Positions 16,218-25,185 of a DNA stretch of 64,000 nucleotides are shown here, piece by piece (position 1 is the stretch's first letter; each line of letters starts with the position of its first letter). This DNA is from Bdellovibrionales bacterium (GTDB taxonomy: Bacteria; Bdellovibrionota; Bdellovibrionia; Bdellovibrionales; JAKFYE01), in NCBI GenBank assembly GCA_021731045.1, contig JAKFYE010000035.1:1-64000 (forward strand). Reading direction: 5' to 3'. Both the position numbers and the translations under genes were made by a program. The notes beneath the pieces were generated by a model. It worked only from the letters and a program-made list of their open reading frames with translations, searched no databases and was not told the DNA's origin.

Positions 16218-17103
16218 ATCATTTTTAATTGGTGAATACGGAGTGCTTAAAGGTGGTCCCGCACTTTTGGTCAATACGACTCCTCGCTTTGAATTGCATG
16301 TTAGAGCGGGATTAGAAGGTCATAGTCCATTTCATCCTGAAAGTCCGGCTGGCAAATTATATAGTCAAAACATAGATACTCTCAAAAAAATCGTATTTGA
16401 TTTTCATGATCCTCATAAGGGGCGCGGCGGATTGGGGGCCTCGAGTGCACAGTTTGTACTGTTGCATGCTTTTTTAAATCAGGACCATACGGGTGATGGA
16501 TTCAAAATGTTTGAATCTTACAAAAAAATTTCGGCACGAGATCAAGGATTGCCTCCAAGTGGTTATGATGTGTTGGCGCAGAAAATGGGCGGAGTAACTT
16601 TAATTGAAGCTCAATATAAATTGTGCGAGCGTTTAGATTGGAAGCTTTCAGATATTGGTTTCTTTTTGATTCGAACAGGCCATAAAGTTGCTACGCATAA
16701 GCACTTGAGAAATCTTTCAGAACTTGATGTCACGCAGCTTTCAAAAATCTCAGAGTATGCGATTCAAACATATCTTAGCGGTAAAAGGGATCAGTTTTTA
16801 GAAAGCATTAAGTTGTTTCGTGCCACGCTCGCAGAACAAAACCTTACAGCTCCCGAAACAGATACTTTACTAACTGAGTTTGACAAGAATTCAAAAATTT
16901 TATGTGCCAAAGGTTGTGGGGCTTTAGGTGCAGATATTGTCGTGGTATTTTTTGACCAATCTAAAAAAGTAGATTTAAGAAGTGAGTTGAGTAAAAAATT
17001 TGAAATCGTCGCGGACGAATTACAAATTCAACCTGGATTACAGGTTAAAGAAGACACTTTAAATCGTGGTAGCGATCTTTACTTTGAAGGATCGCTACAA
17101 TGA
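16195..17103 (+). CDS. mvaK2: GHMP kinase, probably phosphomevalonate kinase
   Basis: A 302-residue GHMP-superfamily kinase. It shows the N-terminal substrate motif PSKSFLIGEYGVLKGGPAL, the ATP loop GGLGASSAQF and the PPSGYDVLAQKMGG segment, which is typical of phosphomevalonate kinases rather than mevalonate kinases. I choose the TTG at 16195, eight bases after AGGA, because the preceding 21 codons of the open frame (from GTG 16132) are not family-like; the start lies inside mvaA, overlapping by 23 bases. It would convert mevalonate 5-phosphate to the diphosphate. Distinction from mevalonate kinase rests on motif and on the second kinase downstream. Confidence 0.82.
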   Translation: MVLSVPSKSFLIGEYGVLKGGPALLVNTTPRFELHVRAGLEGHSPFHPESPAGKLYSQNIDTLKKIVFDFHDPHKGRGGLGASSAQFVLLHAFLNQDHTGDGFKMFESYKKISARDQGLPPSGYDVLAQKMGGVTLIEAQYKLCERLDWKLSDIGFFLIRTGHKVATHKHLRNLSELDVTQLSKISEYAIQTYLSGKRDQFLESIKLFRATLAEQNLTAPETDTLLTEFDKNSKILCAKGCGALGADIVVVFFDQSKKVDLRSELSKKFEIVADELQIQPGLQVKEDTLNRGSDLYFEGSLQ

Positions 17104-18059
17104 AATTCACGGCTCAAGCTCCAAGTAATATTGCCCTCATTAAATACATGGGTAAAACGGAGGTCGAAAATAATCGCCCCCTAAATGCGTCACTGAGTTA
17201 CACACTAAACAATTTAACAAGTTTTGTTGAAATTGATTTCCATAAGGAAGATGCGGATTTAAATATTCGTTGGGAGCCACTTAACGCCGATTTAAATTTG
17301 AGTGTCGCCGGCCAAGAACGATTTATGCGTCACTTTGAAAATCTCTGTCGCGGTATAGGTTTATCCGGTGATTTTACAATTCGTTCTACAAATGATTTTC
17401 CGAGTGCTTGCGGACTGGCAAGTTCGGCTTCGAGTTTTGCGGCTTTAACAAAATGTTTTGGTGACGTCGCACGCAAATTTAAAGGGCTGGAGTTAAGTGC
17501 CGAACAGTTGAGCCAATTAAGTCAGAGGGGCTCGGGTTCATCATGTCGAAGTTTGTTTCCGACATGGGCCTTGTGGGAGACCGAAGGCGCAAAACAGATT
17601 GAAGTTCCATATCAAAATTTACTTTATGATGTGGTGGTGATTAACACCCAAGAAAAGTTGGTCTTATCTAGCGAAGCTCATCTTAGGGTGAGTACGAGTT
17701 TAAATTTTGTAGGACGGGCCGAACGCGCACAAAAAAGATTAGCGTTATTACTTAGCGCCTTCGAAAAAAGAAATTGGACCAAAGCGTTTGAGATTTGTTG
17801 GGCTGAGTTTTGGGATATGCATTCGCTTTTCGAAACGAGTCAACCCGCCTTTGGCTATATGACACCAGAAACGCTCACGGTTTTGAATTTAACTCGCGAT
17901 TTTTGGCATCGAGAGGGCGATGGTCCACTCGTGACAATGGATGCCGGACCCAATATTCATTTTTTATGGCGTCAGGATCAATCGATACTGCGTGTACGGT
18001 TGAAACAAATGATCGTCAGTAAAGGGTATAATATTTTAGACCCGGATTCTAAGGTATGA
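17100..18059 (+). CDS. mvaD: Diphosphomevalonate decarboxylase
   Basis: A 319-residue GHMP-family decarboxylase. Motifs: APSNIALIKYMGK (Met in place of the usual Trp), the phosphate loop GLASSASSFAAL, QRGSGSSCRSL, the MHSLFETSQP segment and the catalytic Asp of TMDAGPNIHFLW. It converts mevalonate 5-diphosphate to IPP with ATP. The ATG overlaps the end of the preceding kinase by four bases and its own stop overlaps the next kinase start (ATGA), so translation is tightly coupled. A phosphomevalonate decarboxylase activity is the only close alternative; the presence of two kinases favours the classical route. Confidence 0.92.
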   Translation: MKFTAQAPSNIALIKYMGKTEVENNRPLNASLSYTLNNLTSFVEIDFHKEDADLNIRWEPLNADLNLSVAGQERFMRHFENLCRGIGLSGDFTIRSTNDFPSACGLASSASSFAALTKCFGDVARKFKGLELSAEQLSQLSQRGSGSSCRSLFPTWALWETEGAKQIEVPYQNLLYDVVVINTQEKLVLSSEAHLRVSTSLNFVGRAERAQKRLALLLSAFEKRNWTKAFEICWAEFWDMHSLFETSQPAFGYMTPETLTVLNLTRDFWHREGDGPLVTMDAGPNIHFLWRQDQSILRVRLKQMIVSKGYNILDPDSKV

Positions 18060-19036
18060 ATGTGGAATTAAAAGCAAGAAACCCTCGTATTCATGAACAT
18101 GTGCGTGATTATTCTTTATCAATGCAAGATACGTTTTCTACAAAAGTTCATGGAAAGTGCATTTTAACAGGTGAGCATGCCGTTCTTCGCGGAGTGCCGG
18201 CCCTCGTAGTACCTCTGAGATCACGAGTGTTTGAACTGGCTTATATCCCGAGCGTAAATTCAACTGAGACTAGTTTAAAAATAGAAAGTCGCGATGAAGC
18301 GAGCGAACCCACAAAACTTGTACTTTGGGGTGTTTTAGAGCGCGCGCTTTCACATGTGGGAAAAAACTTTCAAGATCTTATCGGCGTGATAAAAATAAAA
18401 AACGACGTGCCTTTTGGAGCTGGTCTTGGAGCCTCGGCGGCATTATGCGTTTCGGTTGCGCGGTTATTTAGATTTTTAGGTTGGATCGATACCGATGCGG
18501 TGGTGGAGTTTGCCCGAACTCTTGAAAATATTTTTCACGGTGAGAGTAGCGGCGTGGATGTAGCCGTTGCAGAAATGGATCGTCCGATTCAATTCACGCG
18601 AGGGCACGGAATTGTTGATTTAGATATTAAGTGGCGCCCCGAACTCTATTTGTCATTTAGTGGGCGCAAAGGCGTGACGTCTGAATGTGTGAAGATGGTA
18701 CAAAATCTTATTAAAGAAGATGTAGTTTTGGGTGCTAAAATCGACGAACAAATGTCGTTGAGCGTTCTATTAATGCAAAAATCTTTAATCGCTGAAAATT
18801 TAACAGAGACAGAGCGACAAGAACTTTTTATTTTATCTTTAAATACCGCGCTAGAGTGTTTTGAAAAATGGAATCTCACAAAAGGCTTTTTAGCCGAGCA
18901 TATTAAAGTTCTTAGATCTCACGGTGTTTTAGCTTGTAAACCGACCGGTTCCGGAGGCGGAGGACATGTCCTTAGTTTCTGGCAAGGGGCTCCTCCTACA
19001 ATTGACGGTTTTGAATTCTTTAAACTTGAAATTTAA
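18056..19036 (+). CDS. mvaK1: Mevalonate kinase
   Basis: A 326-residue GHMP kinase. After about 30 extra N-terminal residues come the motifs KVHGKCILTGEHAVLRGVPAL, VPFGAGLGASAALCVSVARL and ENIFHGESSGVDVAV, the last being diagnostic for mevalonate kinase (HG-x-SG-x-D). The glycine-rich motif KPTGSGGGGHVLSF closes the domain. It phosphorylates mevalonate at the 5-position. It is the last gene of the operon; its stop is separated from the convergent trmH-type gene by a single base, with no room for a terminator in between. Confidence 0.9.
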   Translation: MNVELKARNPRIHEHVRDYSLSMQDTFSTKVHGKCILTGEHAVLRGVPALVVPLRSRVFELAYIPSVNSTETSLKIESRDEASEPTKLVLWGVLERALSHVGKNFQDLIGVIKIKNDVPFGAGLGASAALCVSVARLFRFLGWIDTDAVVEFARTLENIFHGESSGVDVAVAEMDRPIQFTRGHGIVDLDIKWRPELYLSFSGRKGVTSECVKMVQNLIKEDVVLGAKIDEQMSLSVLLMQKSLIAENLTETERQELFILSLNTALECFEKWNLTKGFLAEHIKVLRSHGVLACKPTGSGGGGHVLSFWQGAPPTIDGFEFFKLEI

Positions 19037-19037
19037 A

Positions 19038-19796
19038 TTATTTTCGCTGTGAGCGGTAAGAAAAAAGCGCCACGCTTGAGGCCACAACCGCGTTCAATGA
19101 ATCTGTTTGATCCTGAATCGGAATTGAAAGACGAGTCACAAATTTAAAGTCCTCGGGTAGGCCTTGGCCTTCTTCTCCTACTATCAATCTTACATTTTGC
19201 GGCCACTTAAAATTGTCCAGGGCTTGGCCTTTCATATCGAGAGCAAATAAAGTGTTTGCAACCGTAACGTGACTAGCTAAAGACTCTAATTTAGGTGCAA
19301 GAACTAACGGAGCAAGGAGAGAAGCTCCCGCCGAGGCGCGCAGTGCTTTAGGTAAAAAAGGATTTGCAGACTCTTGGGTGAGAATAATTTTAGAAACGCC
19401 AAATGCTACACAGCTTCTGATCACCGCGCCAATGTTAGAAGGATCAGAAAAAGGAACGACCACTTCGAGTCCTTGAGGCTCTCTGTCTACGTACAAATCA
19501 ATGTTAGGCGTTTCGACGACCAAAAGGGGCGCGTGCGTACCAAAAGTGTCGAGCTCTTTAAAAATATCGGCTGACAACGTGAAAACTTGGTTCAGTGAGC
19601 GATACGAATTGATTTCGTCTTCGTTGGGAAGAAGCGCACACGAAATCTTGAGCCTCCCATTGTTCATGACTTCTTTTGTAATTTTAGAGCCAGAAACAAT
19701 ACATAATTTTTCTTCGCGAATACCTTTTGAAGATAAAAGACTGCGCCAAATTTTAAATTTTGGATTGGTTGAACTCGAAACCGAATCAATCTTCAT
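19038..19796 (-). CDS. SpoU/TrmH-family RNA 2'-O-methyltransferase
   Basis: A protein of about 252 residues with the C-terminal SPOUT fold: motif 1 DPSNIGAVIRSCVAFG, then motif 2 LIVGEEGQGLP and motif 3 LSIPIQDQTDSLNAVVASSVALF. These bind SAM through a knot and are typical of 2'-O-ribose methyltransferases. The N-terminal part (KFKIWRSLLSSKGIREE) matches the substrate-binding domain of 23S rRNA methyltransferases such as RlmB or TsnR-like proteins. I choose ATG 19796 over an upstream TTG. The start overlaps the rsmG end by 11 bases, so the two form an operon. The exact target nucleotide is unknown. Confidence 0.85.
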   Translation of the reverse strand: MKIDSVSSSTNPKFKIWRSLLSSKGIREEKLCIVSGSKITKEVMNNGRLKISCALLPNEDEINSYRSLNQVFTLSADIFKELDTFGTHAPLLVVETPNIDLYVDREPQGLEVVVPFSDPSNIGAVIRSCVAFGVSKIILTQESANPFLPKALRASAGASLLAPLVLAPKLESLASHVTVANTLFALDMKGQALDNFKWPQNVRLIVGEEGQGLPEDFKFVTRLSIPIQDQTDSLNAVVASSVALFSYRSQRK

Positions 19797-20607
19797 TATC
19801 ACTCTCAACAACTTTTGTTAGATTGACGGGTTTAGGATGTGTATGTTTACGAAAAATCACCAAACGACGTTCGTGTGGGGTATTCGGTAAAGTGTAAGGG
19901 ATGTTCCCTTTTAATTCGTAATACTGGCCAAGTTTGGTGATGGCATCACTAATTTCGTTACCAAGATTAGGACCCTTCATAAAATAAACTTCGCCACCCA
20001 ATTGAAGAGAATTAACCACACTTTGCAAGGTCACATCCATACCTTCTACGGCACGCGTGATAGCTCCGCGAATCGGGTACACAAAAGAATCCGTGATATT
20101 GCGCCCGATTATATCGAGATTTTTAAACTGCATGTCTTCACGCACAGTTTTCAAAAACTCGACACGTTTTTGTACGCCTTCCGAAAGTAAAATAGGATCA
20201 TTTGGAAATTCTACTTTTAACGGAATTCCTGGAAAGCCCGCTCCGGTTCCAATATCTAGTAACGGAAACTGTAATTTTGTAAGTTTAGGAATCATGAGGC
20301 AATCAACAAAATGTTTAATCGCAACATCACGAATGGTGAGTAGCCGCGTAATATTTTGACTTTTTTGTTCCTTCATCAGGAGTAAATAAAATTTTACAAG
20401 CTGATGGCGCTTCTCGTGAGGGTAATCGCCGAACCCGTGATTGCGAAAAAAGTCGTACATGCGATCGTCGGCTTCACCAAACGAAAAATCCTCAACGCTC
20501 ACGCGATGGCGGCCGCGTAGGCCTTTGCCTTTAAGGCCCATACCCTTAGGTTTTGGACGTGCGTGAGTTTTTTGAGAATCAGGTTTTCGCGTCATGTTAT
20601 CGGGCAT
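19786..20607 (-). CDS. rsmG: 16S rRNA (guanine527-N7)-methyltransferase RsmG
   Basis: A 273-residue RsmG (GidB) with an unusually basic N-terminal extension of about 50 residues ([17 protein letters not shown]). The core has the motif [20 protein letters not shown], the SAM-binding [15 protein letters not shown] and the TRAVEGM and FMKGP segments of the family, which methylates G527 in the 530 loop of 16S rRNA. ATG codons at 20634, 20607 and 20595 are all possible and none has a strong ribosome-binding site; the conserved domain begins much later, so the choice does not affect function. It is divergent from pheS, with only about 43 bases between them. Confidence 0.9.
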   Translation of the reverse strand: MPDNMTRKPDSQKTHARPKPKGMGLKGKGLRGRHRVSVEDFSFGEADDRMYDFFRNHGFGDYPHEKRHQLVKFYLLLMKEQKSQNITRLLTIRDVAIKHFVDCLMIPKLTKLQFPLLDIGTGAGFPGIPLKVEFPNDPILLSEGVQKRVEFLKTVREDMQFKNLDIIGRNITDSFVYPIRGAITRAVEGMDVTLQSVVNSLQLGGEVYFMKGPNLGNEISDAITKLGQYYELKGNIPYTLPNTPHERRLVIFRKHTHPKPVNLTKVVESDNED

Positions 20608-20650
20608 AGTAATTGAAAAAATACGCAAAATCATTCACTATTTAAGGGCC

Positions 20651-21670
20651 ATGAATAAAGAAAAAATTGAACAAATTCAAAAGGATGCAGAAGAAGCCTT
20701 AAAAAAGGCTCAAACCTCGCAACAGCTGTACGACACAAAAGTTTTGTTCCTTGGCAAAAATGGCAGCTTGTCGACCCTCATGAAAGACATGAAAAACCTT
20801 TCAGCGGAAGATCGCCCAAAGTTTGGACAATGGGTAAATGAAACGAAATCTGCGCTTGAGTCGCTGTATGAAACTTTAGAAAAAAAAATAAAGACGAAGG
20901 AATTGGGTGAACAGTTAGATAACGAACGTTTGGATATGACGTTGCCGGGACCATTTAAACCTTTGGGGGCACAACATTTAGTCGACAAAGTTATGGATGA
21001 AATGATCGCGATCTTTGCCCGCTTAGGATTTAGCGTGCGGGTCGGCCCCATGATCGAAAAAGACTATTACAATTTTGAAGCGCTTAACATTCCTAAAGAT
21101 CATCCGGCGCGTGATGAGCAAGATACGTTTTATATCGATAGCGAACACGTTTTGCGTACTCAAACAAGTCCTATTCAAATTCACACCATGAAAATCGAAA
21201 AACCTCCGCTTAAAATCATAGGCCCGGGTGCGGTGTTTCGCTGCGATTACGATATTTCGCATTTACCGATGTTTCATCAAATTGAAGGGCTTTACGTAGA
21301 TAAAAAAGTTTCGATGGCCGAATTAAAAGGCACCATGGCGTATTTTAATCGTGAATTTTTTGGGGCAGACGTAAAAACGCGTTTTCGTCCTAGCTTCTTT
21401 CCGTTTACTGAACCATCAGCTGAAGTTGATGCTTCGTGCGCACTTTGTAGCGGCAAGGGTTGTCGCATGTGTAAATTTTCAGGTTGGATTGAAATGGGTG
21501 GTTGCGGACTTGTGCACCCCAATGTTTTAAAAGCAGCCGGCTTAAGCCCCGAAGAGTGGCAAGGATTTGCTTTTGGTATGGGCGTAGAAAGAATGGCGAC
21601 CGTGAAGTACGGTATTGAAGACATTCGCTTGTTTATAGAGAACGACGTACGTTTTTTAGGACAGTTTTAA
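20651..21670 (+). CDS. pheS: Phenylalanyl-tRNA synthetase alpha subunit
   Basis: A 339-residue PheS. The N-terminal coiled coil (about 1-90) is followed by the class II catalytic domain with [48 protein letters not shown] and [18 protein letters not shown]. The cysteine cluster [16 protein letters not shown] is inserted where E. coli PheS has a plain loop; zinc-like clusters at this place are found in several PheS lineages. The start is the ATG at 20651 (AAGGG upstream), not the in-frame TTG at 20594. pheT starts one base after the stop. Confidence 0.96.
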   Translation: MNKEKIEQIQKDAEEALKKAQTSQQLYDTKVLFLGKNGSLSTLMKDMKNLSAEDRPKFGQWVNETKSALESLYETLEKKIKTKELGEQLDNERLDMTLPGPFKPLGAQHLVDKVMDEMIAIFARLGFSVRVGPMIEKDYYNFEALNIPKDHPARDEQDTFYIDSEHVLRTQTSPIQIHTMKIEKPPLKIIGPGAVFRCDYDISHLPMFHQIEGLYVDKKVSMAELKGTMAYFNREFFGADVKTRFRPSFFPFTEPSAEVDASCALCSGKGCRMCKFSGWIEMGGCGLVHPNVLKAAGLSPEEWQGFAFGMGVERMATVKYGIEDIRLFIENDVRFLGQF

Positions 21671-21671
21671 T

Positions 21672-24101
21672 ATGAAAATTTCATTGAAATGGTTGTCACA
21701 GTATATCGAGATAGGCGAATTTTTAAATAAGCCCGAAGAACTCGCATCTTTACTTACTAATAAAGGTTTAGAAGTTGAATCGATTGAAAATCGCGCCAAA
21801 CAATTTGATCACGTGATCATTGGTCATATTTTAGAAAAAGCCCAACATCCCGATGCTGATCGATTAACTGTGTGTCAGGTTTCTGCCGGTGGTGGGGTCG
21901 TTCATCAAATTGTTTGTGGAGCAAAAAATCATAATCAGGGCGATCGGGTCGTGGCGTCTCTTCCAGGCGCAGTTCTTCCCGGAAACTTTGAAATTAAAAA
22001 ATCTAAAATCCGCGGTGTGGAATCTGCTGGGATGTTATGTTCTGAAGTCGAGTTGGGGTTAGCTAAGGAGAGCGCGGGCATTATGATTTTGCCTCAAGAC
22101 GCACCTATCGGAAAATCATTCGCGGAGTACATGGGTTATGATGACATTGTTTTTGATATCAAAGTCACTGCGAATCGTGCGGACTGTTTAAGTCATTACG
22201 GGCTCGCCCGAGAGATTGGGTGTTTGCTCGGCCGCGATTTTGCGATTAAGTTTGGAACGCTTTCGATTGCTGGCCCAAGTGGACAAGACATTGTCACTTT
22301 GGAAGTGTTAGATTCCGATTCGTGTCCACGTTATGCTGCTCGTGTGATCAAAGGAGTTAAAGTTGGCCCAAGCCCTCAGTGGTTAAAGTCACGTCTAGAG
22401 AGCGTCGGTTTGAATTCGATCAACAATGTTGTCGATGTTACGAACTTTGTGATGATGGAGCTCGGTCAACCACTGCATGCTTTTGATATTCGTTTTTTAA
22501 AAGGAAGTAAGATTCGCGTCTCGCGTTCAGAGCGTGGCGAAAAGTTTATAAGTTTAGACGGAACTGAGTTTGAACTCGATGGTTCTGAGTTGATGATTCG
22601 CGATTCTGAAAAAAACGTCGCGATGGCGGGCGTCGTCGGAAGTTTAAATTCGGGTGTTAAAGATGACACACAAGATTTGTTTATAGAATGCGCATATTTT
22701 TTACCTAGCAGTGTGCGCAAAACTTCGCGACGTCATGGTATTCAAACCGACGCGGCTTATCGCTTCACGCGTGGAGTAGATCCTGAGGGCACGATGTTAG
22801 CGTTGAATCGATGTTGCGAGTTGATTCACCAAACGGCCGGCGGCACGGTTTATTCGAACCACTATGATATCTATCCTCACCCCATAAAAAAACAGTCCAT
22901 TCCCATTCATTTATCACAAATCGCGCAACGCTTAGGATTTCAAGCAGATGCTAATGAATTTACAGATTGGATGAAACGCGTGGGATGTAAAGTTACACCA
23001 GGTGATTCTGAAGCATGGGAGATCACGCCCCCAACGTATCGACCCGACATCGAGATCGCAGAAGATCTAATGGAAGAATACGCGCGTCTTAAAGGTTACG
23101 AGGCGATTCCCGAATTTGTACCTAGTGCACAAGTAGCGCCGACACCTCATGCGGCTCAATATACTCTTTCAAGACTATTAAGTCGTAAGTTGCAGGCGGA
23201 AGGTTTTCAGCAATCGATTAATCTGGGTTTTATCAACGAAAAATTTGAATCTGCTTTTTTAGGAGATCGTCAAAAGCTAAAACCTTTTGGAATTGAAATT
23301 GCAGAAAAATCAATCAAAGTTAAAAATCCTTTAAGTGAAGACATGAATGTGATGAGAAGCTCATTGTTGCCGGGCTTAATTCAAAATACATCCCACAATG
23401 AACGTTACGGTGCAGAGACAGGACGACTGTTTGAGACTGGTTTTACTTTTGATGTAGCGGAAACTGGATTTGTCGAAGACTGGCGTTTAGGTTTGGTGGC
23501 TTGGGGTTCAACGATTGATTTATGGAATAAATCACAGGAGCCTTTAGTACTTGAGGTAAAATCCAGTTTTGAAAACGTCTTAAAGGGTCTTAATGCCAAA
23601 TCGTGGACTTGGAACACGCATCATGAACCGCCGGAGTTTTTACATCCGGGACAAAACGCCTATTTATTTTTTGAAGGTAAAGTCGTCGGCTTTATCGGGT
23701 CTCTACATCCTAAGTGGATTGAAGAACTAAAACTCAAAGGCCCGGTGGTTGTCGGAGAGTTTGATTTGAGTTTAATTATGCAAGGCCAACCTCGAATTTC
23801 AAAAATGAAGAGCCTTTCGAAATTTCCGTCAGTGGCACGTGATCTCGCATTTGTTATGCCTAAAAATTTACAAGTTCAAGATGTGGTGACTGCCGTAAAA
23901 AAAGCGGGTGGAGTGCAGTTAAATTCAGTGCGCGTTTTTGATGTCTTTGAAGGGGCTTCTCTTGGTATAGACATGAAGTCTGCTGCATTTCGATTGGTGT
24001 ACCAAGATCCTAATGCGACATTGACGGAAGACCAAATCAACACGCTTCAAAAGAAAGTCGTCGAAGACGTCGCGAAAAAACTCAATATTCAAGTTCGTTA
24101 A
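21672..24101 (+). CDS. pheT: Phenylalanyl-tRNA synthetase beta subunit
   Basis: An 809-residue PheT, full length. Domains in order: N-terminal and EMAP-type tRNA-binding fold (VIIGHILEKAQHPDADRLTVC, about 40-150), the B3/B4 editing domain (about 210-400), B5 (about 405-475), the catalytic-like core and the C-terminal FDX-ACB anticodon-binding domain (KFPSVARDLAFV onward). It forms the (alpha-beta)2 PheRS with PheS and hydrolyses Tyr-tRNA-Phe. A hairpin at 24132-24156 ends the unit. The pheST pair followed by ihfA is a common arrangement across Proteobacteria. Confidence 0.97.
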   Translation: MKISLKWLSQYIEIGEFLNKPEELASLLTNKGLEVESIENRAKQFDHVIIGHILEKAQHPDADRLTVCQVSAGGGVVHQIVCGAKNHNQGDRVVASLPGAVLPGNFEIKKSKIRGVESAGMLCSEVELGLAKESAGIMILPQDAPIGKSFAEYMGYDDIVFDIKVTANRADCLSHYGLAREIGCLLGRDFAIKFGTLSIAGPSGQDIVTLEVLDSDSCPRYAARVIKGVKVGPSPQWLKSRLESVGLNSINNVVDVTNFVMMELGQPLHAFDIRFLKGSKIRVSRSERGEKFISLDGTEFELDGSELMIRDSEKNVAMAGVVGSLNSGVKDDTQDLFIECAYFLPSSVRKTSRRHGIQTDAAYRFTRGVDPEGTMLALNRCCELIHQTAGGTVYSNHYDIYPHPIKKQSIPIHLSQIAQRLGFQADANEFTDWMKRVGCKVTPGDSEAWEITPPTYRPDIEIAEDLMEEYARLKGYEAIPEFVPSAQVAPTPHAAQYTLSRLLSRKLQAEGFQQSINLGFINEKFESAFLGDRQKLKPFGIEIAEKSIKVKNPLSEDMNVMRSSLLPGLIQNTSHNERYGAETGRLFETGFTFDVAETGFVEDWRLGLVAWGSTIDLWNKSQEPLVLEVKSSFENVLKGLNAKSWTWNTHHEPPEFLHPGQNAYLFFEGKVVGFIGSLHPKWIEELKLKGPVVVGEFDLSLIMQGQPRISKMKSLSKFPSVARDLAFVMPKNLQVQDVVTAVKKAGGVQLNSVRVFDVFEGASLGIDMKSAAFRLVYQDPNATLTEDQINTLQKKVVEDVAKKLNIQVR

Positions 24102-24131
24102 AAATTGTAAATGAGATTTAAATAGAAAGAT

Positions 24132-24156
24132 CTGGTCACAATGATCTTGTGACCAG
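24132..24156. terminator. Convergent hairpin after pheT
   Basis: CTGGTCACAA (24132-24141) pairs perfectly with TTGTGACCAG (24147-24156) around TGATC. It lies between the pheT stop and the stop of the leftward gene at 24170. T-rich sequence flanks it on the minus strand (ATCTTTCTATTT) and TTAATTTTT follows a few bases later on the plus strand, so it may serve both. Confidence 0.65.
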
Positions 24157-24169
24157 CAGGTGTTAATTT

Positions 24170-24556
24170 TTAATAAGGACTATAAAGAACATTTGGAAGT
24201 ACAAGGCGTAATGTTTTTGCATCGCAATTTGTTACTGAGGATTTGCTGCAGGCTTCAGAGATAAGAGCTGCTAAATCAACCTTAACTTGTCGGCCAAGTA
24301 GAGCTTCACAAAAATCTTCAGCTGGAGTCACATCCTGAACATTCACGATAGCTTCAGTAAAACCGGTTACGTTTTCTTTAATACTGACTGAAACCACAGA
24401 CGTATGTTCTTGGCAGCCGCCGCCGATTTGGTAGCTTAACTCTAAAATTTTACCATCAAAGTTAAGAGTGCGAACCAAGTCAATAGGCGTAGAAATCGAA
24501 GCAAAAGACACCGATGAGCTTACGATAAGTGTGAGAAGGACTAAAATAGTTTTCAT
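24170..24556 (-). CDS. Small exported protein, function unknown
   Basis: A 128-residue protein with a Sec signal peptide (MKTILVLLTLIVSSSVSFAS, cleavage after SFA near residue 19). The mature part has four cysteines (GGGCQEH, EDFCEAL, SEACSK, TNCDAK), suggesting two disulfides in an oxidising periplasm. It contains beta-rich segments and no motif I recognise. AAGGAGAA precedes the ATG. It sits between pheT and ihfA on the opposite strand as a single gene. Confidence 0.7.
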   Translation of the reverse strand: MKTILVLLTLIVSSSVSFASISTPIDLVRTLNFDGKILELSYQIGGGCQEHTSVVSVSIKENVTGFTEAIVNVQDVTPAEDFCEALLGRQVKVDLAALISEACSKSSVTNCDAKTLRLVLPNVLYSPY

Positions 24557-24793
24557 AAATTCTCCTTGCGAATTTGTTAGTTAATGGAGTGGTCTATCAC
24601 TTTTTTGTCGAGAGTCTTTTTCATATTTATTTTTTGAATATTTTTCGCAACATAACGGATGTTCAAAAAAATCGATCGTAGTGGGTTCACAGCAAGTCTA
24701 GTCTGGGTCTTCTGTGTTTGCTCTATGCGTTAACAGCTTTTTATTGAGTTTTATCAAGGACTTGTTAGCCTTTTGTTAGGCGCATCGGTGGGA

Positions 24794-24807
24794 TGAGTTT
24801 AAACTCA
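24794..24807. promoter_or_regulatory. Perfect 14-bp palindrome in the ihfA leader
   Basis: TGAGTTTAAACTCA is a perfect inverted repeat ending 22 bases before the ihfA start and 9 bases before its AAGGAGAG ribosome-binding site. This is where a repressor operator or initiation-region element could act. I could not place a convincing -35/-10 pair in the 273-base gap upstream. Confidence 0.4.
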
Positions 24808-24829
24808 CTCACACTCAAGGAGAGTCTTT

Positions 24830-25174
24830 ATGGCAAAAGATAGCGGCAAAGATATCGAAGCACGATCAACAATGACGAAAGCTGATATCGTCGAAAAGGT
24901 TTACCAAAAAATCGGTTTTTCAAAAAAAGAATCGAGCGAATTGGTGGAACAAGTCTTTAACACCATAAAATCCACCCTTGAGGTTGGAGAAAAAGTTAAA
25001 ATTTCAGGTTTCGGTAATTTCATCGTACGTGAAAAACATGAACGTATTGGCCGTAACCCTCAAACGGGGGATCAAATTAAAATTAGTGCGCGGCGAGTGC
25101 TGACGTTTCGTCCGAGTCAAGTTTTGAAAGCCATGCTGAACGGCGAGGATACAACCGGATTAAGTGACGACTGA
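24830..25174 (+). CDS. ihfA: Integration host factor alpha subunit / HU-family protein
   Basis: A 114-residue DNABII protein with a 14-residue N-terminal extension before MTKADIVEKVYQKIGFSKKE. The beta-arm contains IGRNPQTGDQIKISARRVLTFRPS, with the RNPQTG tip whose Pro intercalates into DNA. Position directly after pheST and before a MerR-type gene matches ihfA. It would form a heterodimer with IhfB to bend DNA, or act as a homodimer HU-like protein; sequence alone favours IHF alpha. Confidence 0.9.
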   Translation: MAKDSGKDIEARSTMTKADIVEKVYQKIGFSKKESSELVEQVFNTIKSTLEVGEKVKISGFGNFIVREKHERIGRNPQTGDQIKISARRVLTFRPSQVLKAMLNGEDTTGLSDD

Positions 25175-25185
25175 GGAGTTTGATT

